Assembly: GCA_963920705.1 (NCBI GenBank)
Contig: OY987226.1
Coordinates: forward strand, 22,931,300 to 22,995,299
Direction of reading: 5' to 3'
Length of the DNA stretch: 64,000 nt
Source: Odiellus spinosus
Taxonomy: Eukaryota; Arthropoda; Arachnida; Opiliones; Phalangiidae
The translations under genes and the position numbers were made by a program. The notes under the pieces are model-generated. The model ran no database searches. It was not told the origin of the DNA and worked only from the letters and a program-made list of their open reading frames with translations. Of this stretch, positions 14,101 to 25,855 are shown piece by piece (positions within the stretch are counted from its first letter, which is position 1; each line of letters begins with the position of its first letter).

Positions 14101-14740
14101 GCGCTTTTCGCGCCCACATAAAGCGTGAATGAATGGCGATATAGGCTTGCAACTCAATGCGTATTATTGCTTTTTTTTTTTTTTTCATTTTAAAGGCTAA
14201 GCACCAGGCTTTAGAGATCATAATGTACTCTTTCGAAAAGCTATTTATCTTAAGATTAAATTACGCTTATTTCTAAAATATATATCTTAAGGATTTGATA
14301 TAGTTTAATGTACTTAATTTTAGAAATTAAAGTATGTTTTCAGTAGTCGAAGGATATTTTTCTTCGACTCCCTCAGTTCGATGTCATATTCGGCCTGACC
14401 TAAATACGCTAGCAATCAGTTGTCGGGAATGTAAGCATCGTTTAGGGGAGTCAAAGGAGTTCTTGTTGTGACTTTTTAAGGCTCCATATGCTACAATTCA
14501 AAGTTCTCACGCCAGATGGCACTCCCTTCTATCTAAATATTCTAAAAATAGACGCGTTTGAAGCACGAGATGTGCGAAACCGATGCGCAGAAACTTTAAA
14601 CATGCAGTGCATTGTAACTATAGCGATGAAACTTTTAATTTCCGGGAGAAATTGACGGGTTAGATAAAATCGGAATTCATTTAACTATTTACAATATAAT
14701 TTAACCAATAGGAGAATCGCGTCTTAGAGTTTGTTTAGAA
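11123..14740. other. Unannotated AT-rich sequence
   Basis: A diverged TAGAGCTC-type segment may lie at 11140-11390. A G+C-richer patch at 11870-12000 is unexplained. No gene seen. Confidence 0.4.
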
Positions 14741-15274
14741 TAGAGCTCAGAATTCCTATAATTTTTATTAATTGGATAAAATCTAAATTGTGATGTATAT
14801 TATATCCCTGATTAAAAATAGACTATTTTTTTTTCGAGTTAACTTATTCGAAGATTAAAAAACCTAATCCATATCCGTTTTTATTAAAAAAAAATGGCAT
14901 CTTAGAATATTATCCGCGTTATACGTTCGGATAAAAAAAAAAAAAAAACAAAATTTATTTTCGTGAAAAATAATGAATAGAAAAATAATTTAAAATCCTG
15001 ATTCGTTTTTTTATTTATATTCTTCAAATTAAAAGTCAATTTGAAATATTTTTCTTACATTTTTAGATAAATTCTGAAAATTTTCTTATCCCACGTTATA
15101 CGTTTGAAAACGAGTAATTTGTTCGTAGATAAAGCGCCAAACGCTTTAAACCTTATACATTTAACAATTATTTATACGATTTTCATTTTTAAGTTACAAA
15201 CAATGTATCCGAAAATAAAATATCTGAAGATTTACGAATAGCAGAAGATAATGGATATCCGATTCCGAGCTCTA
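14741..15274. repeat. TAGAGCTCGG-family element, complete copy
   Basis: TAGAGCTCAGAATTC at the left and GATTCCGAGCTCTA at the right; 534 bp, no coding frame. The clearest definition of the family ends. Confidence 0.75.
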
Positions 15275-15750
15275 GCTAGTTCGGAATTTATCAAAACATG
15301 GCGTTAGGTTTTGAATGGTGCTTACCCCTTTAAGTTCATAGCCGTTTGTAACATTATCCGGTTTGGCCATCTTTCCAACACGCATCGTGTAGATGCTGTA
15401 TTCGGTAAAATTTAAAGTTGAGTAAACCTAAGAAATATATCTGAATCTTTGGCAATTACATAAAGAGATTTATCGGGTGATTTTGGAGAAGAGGGCGATT
15501 GATGCTATTATGGTACGTGTTCCATATGGTATACTTTAATAAACGACCTTTATATACGCGCTTACTCAAGGCTCAACTACTTTTTTTTTCAAGTTGGGAT
15601 TAATGCCTTAAACCGTAGTTTTGTTTAAGCACTTTAAAATAGTTTATTTATTTCAGAAACTATTTTTTAACAAAAATCAGTCAGCCTATAGTACGGTCCA
15701 AGGTTATTAAATGGAGAATGAAGTCTGAGTTATTTTTTCATAACTAATTG

Positions 15751-16007
15751 CAAGAAGGATCAGACAAGGAGAGGAAAAGTAGGGCTGCGTTGAGTTAGAG
15801 AGAGAAGAGCCAACCTCCCACTCGGGTGGAAAGGGGGATAGGAAATTCTCGAGGTAAACTGTTGTCACGTGGTCACTAGCGTCGGTGGCTACTACGAAGC
15901 TGATAAAGGATCCGTTTTACCCACGTGACAACATTTTACCACGAAACATCTCTACCAGTAGGAACTGCGCCGTCCCCACTTTTCCTCTCCTTTTCTGATC
16001 CTTCTTG
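15751..16007. mobile_element. CAAGAAGG foldback MITE, second copy
   Basis: Same ends and interior as 5102-5391, flanked by direct CTAATTG (15744-15750 and 16008-16014). Slightly shorter because of an internal deletion before the right arm. Confidence 0.8.
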
Positions 16008-16142
16008 CTAATTGTACCTCGTATGAAATGAAGTTGTTTGTGCCATCCTATCCTTAACAACCATAACACTGGCAAAGGCTTAGCTACTCTCATAATTCCT
16101 AGTTAAACTGGGAGTAAAGAACGGATGGGATAGGTTCAGGTG

Positions 16143-16335
16143 GGGCTCGGAATCGGATAACCATTGTCTTCTATTGTTCATAATTTTTCTGATATTTTTG
16201 GATTAATTGTTTGTGATTAAAAAAACAATGAAATTTGTAAATTCTGGTAAATAGTTAAATTGATGTTGGGTTTATATGCAAGATAATGGTTTGAAGCTTT
16301 ATCTATTAACGAGTTACTCGTATTAAAACGTATGA
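16143..16335. repeat. TAGAGCTCGG-family partial copy
   Basis: Begins GGCTCGGAATCGGATAACC and matches the right end of 14741-15274 in inverse orientation; the other end is not found. Confidence 0.5.
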
Positions 16336-16606
16336 CGTTGCGTAAGATATATCACATTTCTTAGAATTCGTGTTAAAATAAAATAAATATGTTTCAAATT
16401 CGATTATAATTCGAAGAAAATAAATATAAACTAATAAAATCAAAATAGACCTAAATTTTATTACTTTTTAAAATTTCCAATACGAACGTAACTAGGATAA
16501 TTTTCTAGGATTTTCGAATAAGAATGAATAAGAGTATTATTAGTATAAGTTAACTGTAATGATTCATATAATTATTTAAGTTAATTTGGAATGATAAATA
16601 GTATTT

Positions 16607-17299
16607 TTAAGCAAACGGATATATCAGAATTAGATGAAAACCAGTTGGGCAGCCGCCCACCTAGAAGGGAGGGCTATTTGTGACAGATATTACAACTCAG
16701 AATGGACAGATATTAAATTACATCTGGCAATGGACAGATATATAAGTTTTATTACAACTCAGAATGGGCAGATATTAAATTACATCTTTCGATGGACAGA
16801 TATAATTTTTTATTACAACTTGGAATGGCCAGATATTAAATTTTCAAATCAGTGCAATTCAGCCAAACCTTTCACAAATAACTCTGCCCTTTATTTTAGT
16901 CATTCTGAATTTGTTGTGCTGTCTTTTGTAACATGCATTTTTTTTGGTGAAAGGAACTATGAAATAAAAATTTAAATCATCTTGTGACATACTACGATAT
17001 GAAACAGAAAATATTTATTTCAAAGGGCAGAGTTATTTGTGAAAGGTTTGGCTGAATTGCACTGATTTGAAAATTTAATATCTGGCCATTCCAAGTTGTA
17101 ATAAAAAATTATATCTGTCCATCGAAAGATGTAATTTAATATCTGCCCATTCTGAGTTGTAATAAAACTTATATATCTGTCCATTGCCAGATGTAATTTA
17201 ATATCTGTCCATTCTGAGTTGTAATATCTGTCACAAATAGCCCTCCCTTCTAGGTGGGCGGCTGCCCAACTGGTTTTCATCTAATATCTGTCCCTTTAA
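16607..17299. repeat. 693-bp palindromic foldback element with TTAA ends
   Basis: TTAA at both ends. Positions 16634-16892 and 17022-17280 are inverse copies that encode the same 86-residue frame on opposite strands without a difference. Each arm contains several copies of an ACAGATAT unit alternating with ACAACT and AAATTACATCT segments. The loop is about 130 bp. The right end reads TTAAAGGGACAGATATTAG when read inwards; the left end is more diverged. The open frames are not genes. Confidence 0.85.
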
Positions 17300-17559
17300 A
17301 GAAACTCGTGTGATAAAAAGCATTCAAAAAATATTGAACGATGTTTGCATGCGCACCAAATTCAAATATCAGTTTCATTATCTATTCAAAAAGCGCGGAT
17401 ATCTTCTTAAAATAAGATTGTTACAAATTTAAAATATTTAAAAATCCACTTTCATATCCCTTTAAAACATGCGCTTCCTTATCCCTTTTCAAGGCTTTTA
17501 GAAACCTTGGGCCTCTTGCCATCTTCCTTCTCCGAGCATAGAGTGGCGCCTTCTAACTT

Positions 17560-17700
17560 TAGTCATAGTTTAAATAATTAAATTTATTTTTAATTTATAA
17601 TTTTATTTAAATAACATATTATAATATTCGAAGACGAATGATATTTTATTATATAATTTATTTAAACAATAATTAAAGTTAAAAAAAATATGGTAAAACA
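17560..17700. repeat. AT-rich repeat, inverse relative at 23345-23490
   Basis: GAATGATATTTTATTATATAATTT... AATTAAAGTT corresponds to the inverse of 23345-23490 over about 130 bp. Low complexity weakens the case. Confidence 0.4.
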
Positions 17701-18180
17701 AATATAGTAAAACATTAGCTTAACGCCGCTGGCTGTGCGTGATAGCGCCGCGGTAGTATCGAGTTTGTTTCACTAAGCCTTTGTATAACAAAATTAAACG
17801 TGATGTTACGGTATATTTAAGGCCAAATGGAAAAAATAACTTGTAAAATGCACAATTCCCACATTTTAAAATGGAAATAAACAAAAATAACACCCTTACT
17901 TAGGTATTTTGGTAAAGATGTTATAATTTAAAGTATGAAAGGCGAGAAAAATGATGGCGTCAGGACGATAGCTTTCCGCGGCTCTCTGGCTTATTCCACT
18001 TACTAAATTCAGTGGGTATAAAGCTAAAGGGGTGTTTTTTTCCCATCCCAGAAAAAATGTAGGGAGCGAAGGTCGTCTACTCGTCTTTCAGCGCGCAGTG
18101 TAGTTTCAATCTGCTTGTTTAGCCCGGCTGTGATTCGTTTTTGTTAGAGCCACGTGAAATTTCAATGCGTACAAACTTAC
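17701..18180. other. Unannotated sequence
   Basis: Lies downstream of the possible minus-strand exon; no continuing exon recognised. Confidence 0.3.
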
Positions 18181-18399
18181 CGTCTCGGTTTTGCGGGACG
18201 GTTTGTAGGAGGTAGGCTCCCGTAGTAATGATGGGTTATTGAAGAGTAGGAGGTTCCTTGAGTGTCGGCGCCTTTCACGCTACCAGATTTATTAATGAGA
18301 GGGCGTAACCTCGGTACGTGATTCGTCACTTGGAAAGTGATGAACAGAATAGAATTCTCCTGATTCTCCTCATTCTCCTCCTCTCCCAAAACTCTATCT
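18181..18399 (-). CDS. Possible internal coding exon, minus strand
   Basis: A pyrimidine-rich acceptor (TTTGTCTCTCTTAG) precedes 219 open nucleotides that end at a good GTAAGT donor. The encoded 72 residues start with an acidic run (GEEENEENQEN), continue ITFQVTNHVPRLRPLINKSG, and end YYGSLPPTNRPAKPR, a composition unlike the AT-rich surroundings. Entry and exit phase are both 2. Family unknown; no downstream partner exon was found between 16 and 18 kb, where a foldback element sits. Confidence 0.35.
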
Positions 18400-19103
18400 C
18401 TAAGAGAGACAAACTTTGCTGGGATTTTGGCACTATCACAAATAGCCAGTGTTTCGCTTTGCGCGAAACATTAATATAATTCAGTACATCTATCCAATCA
18501 GTGGCGACCAACGTGTAAATTTCAAAGGGGTCCCAAAATCCACACAAAGGGCTTAGAAACCAAGAGAAATAGGCTTCAAAATCCTCTGAAAAAGGGACTC
18601 TAATTACTGTCGAGCAAAAAAAGTCAGCAGTACGACGAAACTGTGGGCCTCTAAAATTTATTATCCTAGTACTGGGTCAAAGTCGCTAAATGTCTTGTGG
18701 TAAGTCGCAAAATTTGGATATTAGGATAGAAGAATACGTTGCCTCACTTGTTAATATTATACCTTCGGATTAATTATAAAGTCAAAAAGAAGTAGAAGGA
18801 ACCCCACAAATTACTACATATTACACTCAATTCTCAACCGTGGCTATGAAATTATTCAATCTCAATATCGTAAATAACCACGATAAAACGCAAACATGGA
18901 ATTTATATAAAAACTTACCAGTTTGAAGGTCTACGATGAATGCTGTTTTAGTTTATAATATCCAAAATAACGCGTAGGCATAGGTCAGGAAGGTTCACAC
19001 TTAACGCGATTCGGAAAAAATACAAGCACAGAACGCGAAAATTTCACAAAAGCGAATCAACACACTCGTCGGGCCTTGGAAGGTACTAGAGCTCATTCGT
19101 AAC

Positions 19104-19225
19104 CTTTGCCCTACTTTCAGATCAGTGTAGGGGTTGAATATTTTTACGCGAATGGTCTTTGAACTTGCTCCATTGATGTTGGTCACTCGCGGGCTTTTTG
19201 GCGTCGATGCCCGATGACTCAGCAT
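19104..19225 (-). CDS. Possible first coding exon of an unrecognised minus-strand gene
   Basis: On the minus strand, an acceptor-like TTTCTTAG near 19245 is followed by a short leader with an in-frame stop. An ATG at 19225 then opens a polar, coding-like segment (MLSHRASTPKSPRVTNINGA..., then KTIRVKIFNPYTDLKVGQ). A GT donor after CAAAG at 19104 would leave phase 2, which matches the exon at 18399-18181 and preserves the frame. The donor is weak and I do not recognise the protein. It could instead be a chance ORF continuing to 19001. Confidence 0.3.
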
Positions 19226-19245
19226 TATTTCTCCTTTCGTTTACC

Positions 19246-20348
19246 TAAGAAATATTTAAATTAATTAATGCCTTTTTAAACTATTTGAAAACGGCATCTG
19301 CCAAATCAAATTTTATACTTTATAAAACATGTATACTAAGTAGCGGTATTTCTGGTAATATTATTACAAACAATTGCTGTTTTGAGCAGATAATTTAAGC
19401 ATTAAATTGTAACTTTGGCTGTTTTACTCTCCCTTATGAGATTAGTGCCCACGTAATAACAGTCCTAGGCTCCTAGATAAAACTAGCTAGTACTCCACAT
19501 TAAAGAAGCGTCAAGCCTCATCCTATGAGCTTAGATACATTAAAAATAGAATAGTGTATCGAACTCCATACCATTAATTACTCGTTGTGCCCGCGGACCA
19601 ATTCGGCTAGATTCAATTTCTAAGTTTGTATTGGTATTAGGCCTTGGTGAAAACAAGAAATGTTACTCATTGACTACACAGCACACTCGCAGAATTTTTT
19701 TGGGATTATATACAAGGATTAGATTATCACATACTCAAAATTACCTTCTAGACTTGAAGAATGAGTCATTATCACTAATGAAAACTCAATGCTCAAATTA
19801 TACTATTCCGTTACAAAGGAGACTTTTTAACCATAAATATGGGTCGTATCTTTTACGAAGGACATATTAATGTTTTATACACAATACGCGTTGTCCAAAG
19901 TCTGACAATTACTGTAATTTACCTTCGCAATTAGGTTTACGAAAGTTTAAACTAATATAAGAGGCAATTGGAGCCTACAAACGACAGTTATTGACCTTGT
20001 CTTGTAAACGGGCGACAAATTCAGAATTGTAAAACTTGACTAATAAAACCAAAATGCTATAACTTTTTTCAGACTCACGATTTGAAAGTTATCTCGTATA
20101 TTATCCTTAAAGGGTAAATATATCACTTTCTTGATATTTCGTTTTTCTGAAACTACGTTTTCTGAATCTATCAAAACCTAAAAAAATATCAACTCTTTTT
20201 AAAGCATCTCCCAAGTATATTAGAAACGGGTTTAAAGATCTACAAAAAAGCATGGAGTTAATGTGTTTGAATTTCCGAGGTCGTCACCCCACCAATATGT
20301 GCCGTTTAATAGACAATGTGACCCCAGAGAAACCATAGATATCATATA
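19246..20348. other. Unannotated AT-rich sequence
   Basis: Nothing supported. The frame at 19631-19870 lacks coding character. Confidence 0.4.
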
Positions 20349-20759
20349 CAGGGTGTTTCTGAAAGGTCTGGAAAAAATGAAGGGGGTTTTTCGTGGGGTC
20401 AAACTGAGTGAAAAAGGTTTATGAACCTTTAGTTGCGTAGTTATGAGCCCTTGAAAATAGTCCTCATAAATACGAAAAACGACAGAAAGGTGTAGGTAAG
20501 ATTGTGCCTTTGAGAATTATTGTTTGTCAATTTAATTGTGCATAAGCTAATTATCGATAGATAAGTGAAACAAGGTGTTTATTAACTAAAAAAAGCGTAT
20601 CAACATGTTTAGGTGTGCAATCATTAACTTTGGTCAGAAGTACTTGAACTCAAAGTGTGGTTTATTACGTGTGTTTCGGGTGTTGAAAAAGGAATTTTAC
20701 AAGAAACCATTATTAATTAACATAATTATCGATTGTTTAATAATCGGAATCAGAAGTAT

Positions 20760-21395
20760 TTACAAAAATTGTTCGAAATGCATTCCGTCAGCGTTGATAC
20801 ACACTTGAGCCCGTCTAATAAAAGATTGTCTAACTCGTTCGAAGATCCCTGGTGTGTTGCGTATGGTTTCGCAGGCATCAATAATCATTTGACGTAGATC
20901 TTCCACGTCACGCACTTCACTAACATAAACTAAGTCCTTAAGGTGGCCCCAAAGAAAGAAATCACAAGGGTTTAGGTCCGGAGATCTGGCTGGCCACGCA
21001 ACCGTTCCGCCACGACCAATCCACCTTAAAGGGAATGTTTCATTAAGGAAGGCCCTAACTAGGAGAGAAAAATGAGGTGGTGCACCGTCGTGCATAAACC
21101 CCATGTCTCGTCTCAAGGCCAGTGGTACGTCTTCAAGAAGCTCGAACAGATTGTCTTGAAGAAATCGGAGATATGCGTCACCATTAAGCCTTGGCTGCAA
21201 AAAGAATGGTCCAATTAAATGGTCACCAACAATTCCACACCAGACGTTTAAGTTGAATTGAACTTGGTGAGCCCTAACACTTGTAGCGTGGGGGTTTTGT
21301 TGCGCCCACTGATGCCTGTTGTGCATGTTCAATATGCCATCACGGGAAAAATTGGCCTCATCCGTAACTAAAAGGTTTTGGGGTAAGTTGATGTC
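20760..21395 (-). pseudogene. Mariner-like transposase, C-terminal catalytic part (left arm)
   Basis: Cut-and-paste transposase of the Tc1/mariner (IS630-like) superfamily. The open frame covers the whole DDE catalytic core. The first Asp is in TDEANFSRDG (upstream of the Met at 21332 but in frame), the second in HDGAPPHF and the third in SPDLNPCDFFLWG. Forty-one residues separate the second and third Asp, giving DD41D, the spacing reported for the rosa and related insect groups. The N-terminal helix-turn-helix DNA-binding region is missing because the reading frame runs into the palindrome centre. The protein is therefore unlikely to act alone. Confidence 0.8.
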
Positions 21396-21430
21396 TTGTC
21401 AGTGGTTTATCGCTCAACATCAAGACATCA

Positions 21431-21817
21431 ATGTGCGGAATTGTTGGTGACCATTTAATTGGACCATTCTTTTTGCAGCCAAGGCTTACTGGTGAGGCAT
21501 TTCTCCGATTTCTTCAAGACAATCTGTTAGAGCTTCTTGAAGACGTACCATTGGTCTTGAGACGAGACATGTGGTTTATGCACGACGGTGCACCACCTCT
21601 TTTTTCTCTCCTAGTTAGGGCCTTCCTTAATGAAACATTCCCTTTGAGGTGGATTGGTCGTGGCGGAACGGTTGCGTGGCCAGCCAGATCTCCGAACCTA
21701 AACCCTTGTGATTTCACTTATCTCTTGATAGTTAGCTTATGCACAATTAAATTGAAAACAATAATGGTCAAAGGCACAATCTTACCTACACCTTTCGGTC
21801 GTTTTTCGTATTTTTGA
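21431..21817 (+). pseudogene. Mariner-like transposase fragment (right arm)
   Basis: Inverted second copy of the fragment in the left arm. It has MCGIVGDHLIGPFF, HDGAPPLF and SPNLNPCDF, so the conserved SPDL has become SPNL. After the third Asp the sequence jumps to terminal-repeat DNA: an internal deletion removed the C-terminal region that the left arm still has. The frame then reads through non-coding sequence to 21817. Non-functional. Confidence 0.8.
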
Positions 21818-21948
21818 GGACTATTTTCAAGGGCTCATAACTACGCAACGCAGCGCGTGAGACTAAAGGTTCATAAATCTTTTTCACTCAGTCTGACCCC
21901 ACGAAAAACCCCCTTAATTTTTTCCAGACCTTTCAGAAACACCCTGTA

Positions 21949-22454
21949 TATAATCAGGCTAAACACCTTTCATAGCGACCACAAGTTCTGTTCGAAACGG
22001 TGTTTTCCTTCATTTAAAAAACAATAATTCATCTCTATAAATTTATTTAACGCGCAAAGGCTTCATAAACGCCGTAAAAAATATAATCTCTCTTAAAAAT
22101 GCTTAGCCTATATATATGATCATTCCTCATAAATCTGTACGTTTCTATTTCTGAACACTTTCATTTAAAAATGTAAAGATGGAAGGGCTCATTTTGTGGA
22201 TTAAGAATGGGGCTATTCGTGGAATGCAGCTTCAACACTCTAGAAAAAGACCCGGAGAAGATACGACCCGAAATAGTCAACCGAGAAAAATCAGCCTAAT
22301 TAATTAGACCGTTTTAAAGGGAATGTTTCCCTTTACGGTCTGGGAAATAAGGTTTTACGAGCATCGGAAAAATCGCGGGCTTACGCGGGACAAAACTTCA
22401 TAATTAAATTTCCAAAATATACAATTTTTTCCCCGAACCGGCGTGTTTAGCTTA
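21949..22454. other. Unannotated sequence
   Basis: A short inversion around 22308-22341 (GACCGTTTTAAAGGGAA and its near-inverse) is the only structure seen. Confidence 0.3.
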
Positions 22455-22680
22455 ACTTTCCAATCAAACCACGTGACTGTTTGGAATCAGGGCTTGATTT
22501 CCAGATCGAGACCATTTTAAGTTCTTCTGAAAACTGAATAAATAGTCACATTAAATATGACACATCATACTTCACCTGGCGCTATCTATTCAGTTGTCAG
22601 TAGAAATTAAAATGGCGGCGTTCTGGAAATCTAGCCCGGTCCTGCCCGGAATCCAAACAGTCGCCTGGCTAGCGGACCCG
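22455..22680. repeat. Imperfect inverted repeat
   Basis: GACTGTTTGGAATCAGGGC... TTTCCAG is the approximate inverse of CTGGAAATCTAGCCC... CCAAACAGTC. Probably an old MITE. Confidence 0.5.
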
Positions 22681-22762
22681 TGTGATGCGTAAGATCCTAG
22701 TTTCTATAAATTTACAAGATGCAGATTATATAAAATATTTTTTCTAATTTTCTTTTATATTA

Positions 22763-22925
22763 GTATACACACTACTATAGTGTGTATACCCTTGTCTAAA
22801 CTCGAATTTCATAAGAAACATTAATGTTTTTTCTAATGTGTTTTCTGAAAAAAGGATAAAGACGACCTAGGAAAAACCTAGGTCGTCTAACAAGCTTTAT
22901 TAGACTCTGCCTTTCGGCAGAGTCT
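22763..22925. repeat. Three successive perfect hairpins
   Basis: 22763-22789 (GTATACACACTA arms, 3-base loop), 22861-22887 (GACGACCTAGG arms, AAAAA loop) and 22902-22925 (AGACTCTGCC arms, TTTC loop). Confidence 0.85.
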
Positions 22926-24245
22926 GTTATTCATAGCTCTAGTTTTCCGTAGACTGCTAGCAGCTCCTCTGTTTGGGCTGTATTAACTCCAATGGGAAAA
23001 TAACATGGGCTGCCAAGATCCGCTTTTTTTGGTACACGTTAAAGTTCAGTGTGTCTGTACCTAGAGTCGTCATACCCGAAGGCCTATCTATAATTTGGAA
23101 GCTATTTGTTTTATTTTTTTGTGTGATTTAGTTTAATCTTATGTCGATATTTGTGCTTTATAAGTTTTATTTTCCATTTGGACTTAAATATTAACTAAAT
23201 GAGTTGTTATAAATTACAATCCAAGGCTTAGTGGGACAATCTCTTCGACGTAGACCTTTTGGTCAGGTTTTACTAGATAGATGTCAGTACTTTCTCCGCC
23301 GACCGACCTCATGGTCCAGCAATCGACGAATTCGAATCTCGTAGAGAGTTTAAGTTTTTTTTAACATTATTTTTTTATTAAACTTTAATTTTTATTCAAA
23401 TTAATTATATTATAAAATATCATTCCTCTTCTAATATCATAATATCATTAAAATTTAATTATAATTCATAAATAAACTTAGTGGTTCAACTTTTTGCCAG
23501 TAGGTGAAAGCTGATTTCGTACGTTATCTTACAGCTACGCTATAACACGCGCATGAAATTGGTAGCCTATTGCATAGCCTCCTCGATCACGCGCTTCGGT
23601 GGCGTTCACGGAAGCCCCGTCAATCGGGCGAATAAATGAATTCTCCAGATTTACCAAACTGATGCCTGTCTCAAATAGGGGAAACTGACCAAGTTCTAAG
23701 GATTTCGCCCTTTTCACGGCTATAACGATTTAAAGCCACAATCAAAATCTATGTTTTGCAAATTAGTTTATCTCCCTAAATAGGTTTCATAATTTTAGGG
23801 TGATAAGTTTTAAAGTTAAAAATTAATAATCAACGTAAGATTGTAGCGTGTGCAAATCTTTACCTCGTGTAAGTTTCGAAATTTTGGGAGAGAAGTTTTC
23901 CTGCCGTTTTCCAAATGTCGTTAAAATTTAATTTTAATTCATTTTAGATACTCTTGCATAAATTTGTGTCTGTATAATTGAATTTTCCTATATAATTGAA
24001 TTTCTTCTTGCAACCACCCAGAATAGGCTACGCCTTTGTCGTTGCTTACAGGGTTAGGTTAGGTTAAGTTTCTCGGAGAGATAATTATTTGGTTTTCCAA
24101 ATTGTTAATACAACTTACAATGATACGTTCACACTTGTCACTCTGCATGAAAACGTTTTGAAAATTTTTTCAACATTAAAATATTTTCCAACGCAACTAT
24201 TTTGTTTATTGACAAACTAACTCTAAAGTTCACCCTGACTACTTT
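22926..24245. other. Unannotated sequence
   Basis: Includes the AT-rich relative of 17560-17700 (23345-23490) and a short GGTTAGGTTAGGTTAA run near 24052. No gene seen. Confidence 0.4.
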
Positions 24246-24919
24246 TTACAAAGGGACAGATATTAGTTGAAAAACCTTGTTGCCATGCAACAAGAAGGAA
24301 CAGGTTATTCATAACGTAAGTACTACTTTCACAGTTGTAATTACAACTTTGAATGGACAGATATGATTATCATTCCGAGAACACCCATCACAACTTTCAA
24401 TGGGCATATATTATCATTTTAAATGGGATTGCCATTGATTCAAACCTTTCACGAATAACTCTGCGAAAATTTGTGTTATAGAATGTAACAAGCACCACCA
24501 TTTCCAAAACTAAGCGATTGGGAAGTCTTGGGTACAGCATAATAGACCAAGTAGAAATTTTCGCAGAGTTATTCGTGAAAGGTTTGAATCAATGGCACTC
24601 CCATTTAAAATGATAATACAGGGTGGAAACCTTCGCCGGCGTCCAGTCGAGATACTTCCCCTTACGCATTGTTGTTATTCAGTGAAATGTTAAGGGATTT
24701 ACAGGCGCTATTGGGATCAGTTCACTTCAGTTCCACTTAATAATCAAAGGTTTCAATTTTAATGTAGAGAAATGAAATGCATAAGTGAAATCATTGACTG
24801 ATTTAATTTAATTTAATTAGGATGTCACTTGCGGAAACCAAATAGCCCAAATTGAAGTTAATCAAACATTTCCAAATTTAAACATTAAACTCTTCAAATT
24901 CATTTTTAATAACAAAGCA

Positions 24920-25855
24920 TTACATTAAATGTTCAAAATGTCTTCCGTCGACATTGACACATTGTCGACAACGGAATTGCCAGTTTTCTCTTTCGCGAGT
25001 TAACATCTCGGGAGAAACGAGAGCAGCCGCTTGCTGAATTCGGTCTCGAAGGCTATCAAGTGTTGGTGGCTCAGTGGCGTACACAAGGCTTTGTACATAC
25101 CCCCAAAAGAAAAAATCCACCGGCGTTAAATCTGGCGAACGAGGTGGCCAAGCGACTGGACCACCACGACCTATCCATTGGGGACCGAATTCCGCGTCTA
25201 GCCAATCCCGAGAAACACGTGCAAAATGCGGTGGTGCACCATCGTGCTGGTACCAGACTCGTCTTCGTTCTGCTAAGGGAAGATAGACTAGGGCATCGGA
25301 CACTACGGTGTTTAAGAGATCAACGTAACGATCTCCGTTTAGATGTTCTTCGAGAAAAACAGGTCCAATTACCCGATCACCTAACAATCCACACCAAACG
25401 TTTATCCTCCAGTTTTCTTGGTGATGATTCGCCCTTAGCCAATGGGGATTTTCCCTCGACCAGTAGTGCATGTTGTGGCGGTTAACTGTACCGTCCCGGT
25501 AAAACGTACACTCATCACTCGTAAGTACGTGGTTTAGGAAATTTCCATCGACTTCAATTTGGTCCAATACCCATCGGCAAAACTCTACGCGTGGTCCAAA
25601 GTCTTGTGGTTTAAGATGTTGGTGAAGATGAATTTTGTAGGGGTGAAATCCTTCACCACGAAGAATTTTTAAGACCGTTGTATGAGAACAATTTAATTCC
25701 GCTCCGATTGCCCGTGAACTGGTGTGGGGGTTTTCTACGATACGCCTTACTACTTCGTTTCGTCTGCCCGCCCCTACAAAATTCATCTTCACCAACATCT
25801 TAAACCACAAGACTTTGGACCACGCGTAGAGTTTTGCCGATGGGTATTGGACCAA
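24920..25855 (-). CDS. Mariner-like DD41D transposase, near complete (left arm)
   Basis: Uninterrupted 311-codon frame. After a leader lying in the opposite arm, residues about 30-85 resemble a helix-turn-helix (RRNEVVRRIVENP, SSRAIGAELNCSHTTVLKIL). The DDE core follows: first Asp in LTSDECTFYRDG, second in WYQHDGAPPHF, third in SPDLTPVDFFFWG, with 41 residues between the last two. All three acidic residues are intact. The most N-terminal residues come from the other arm and the first DNA-binding helices may be lost, so autonomous activity is doubtful. Relatives are IS630/Tc1/mariner transposases of insects. Confidence 0.8.
   Translation of the reverse strand: MVQYPSAKLYAWSKVLWFKMLVKMNFVGAGRRNEVVRRIVENPHTSSRAIGAELNCSHTTVLKILRGEGFHPYKIHLHQHLKPQDFGPRVEFCRWVLDQIEVDGNFLNHVLTSDECTFYRDGTVNRHNMHYWSRENPHWLRANHHQENWRINVWCGLLGDRVIGPVFLEEHLNGDRYVDLLNTVVSDALVYLPLAERRRVWYQHDGAPPHFARVSRDWLDAEFGPQWIGRGGPVAWPPRSPDLTPVDFFFWGYVQSLVYATEPPTLDSLRDRIQQAAALVSPEMLTRERENWQFRCRQCVNVDGRHFEHLM

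Larger units (their letters stand above)
20349..21946. mobile_element. DD41D mariner-like element, inverted-duplicated copy 1
   Basis: Ends are CAGGGTGTTTCTGAAAGG and its complement, flanked on both sides by TA. The outer inverted repeats extend about 170 bp (20349-20515 against 21770-21946). The interior holds two transposase fragments pointing outward from a centre near 21400. The element is therefore a head-to-head inverted duplication of a Tc1/mariner-type transposon with both 5' ends at the centre. The right arm carries an internal deletion. Confidence 0.85.

Noticed and set aside
24050..24068. TTAGG-type telomere repeats (also near 57770)
   Set aside because: Only two or three units at each place; too few for a telomere, and too weak to name the host.
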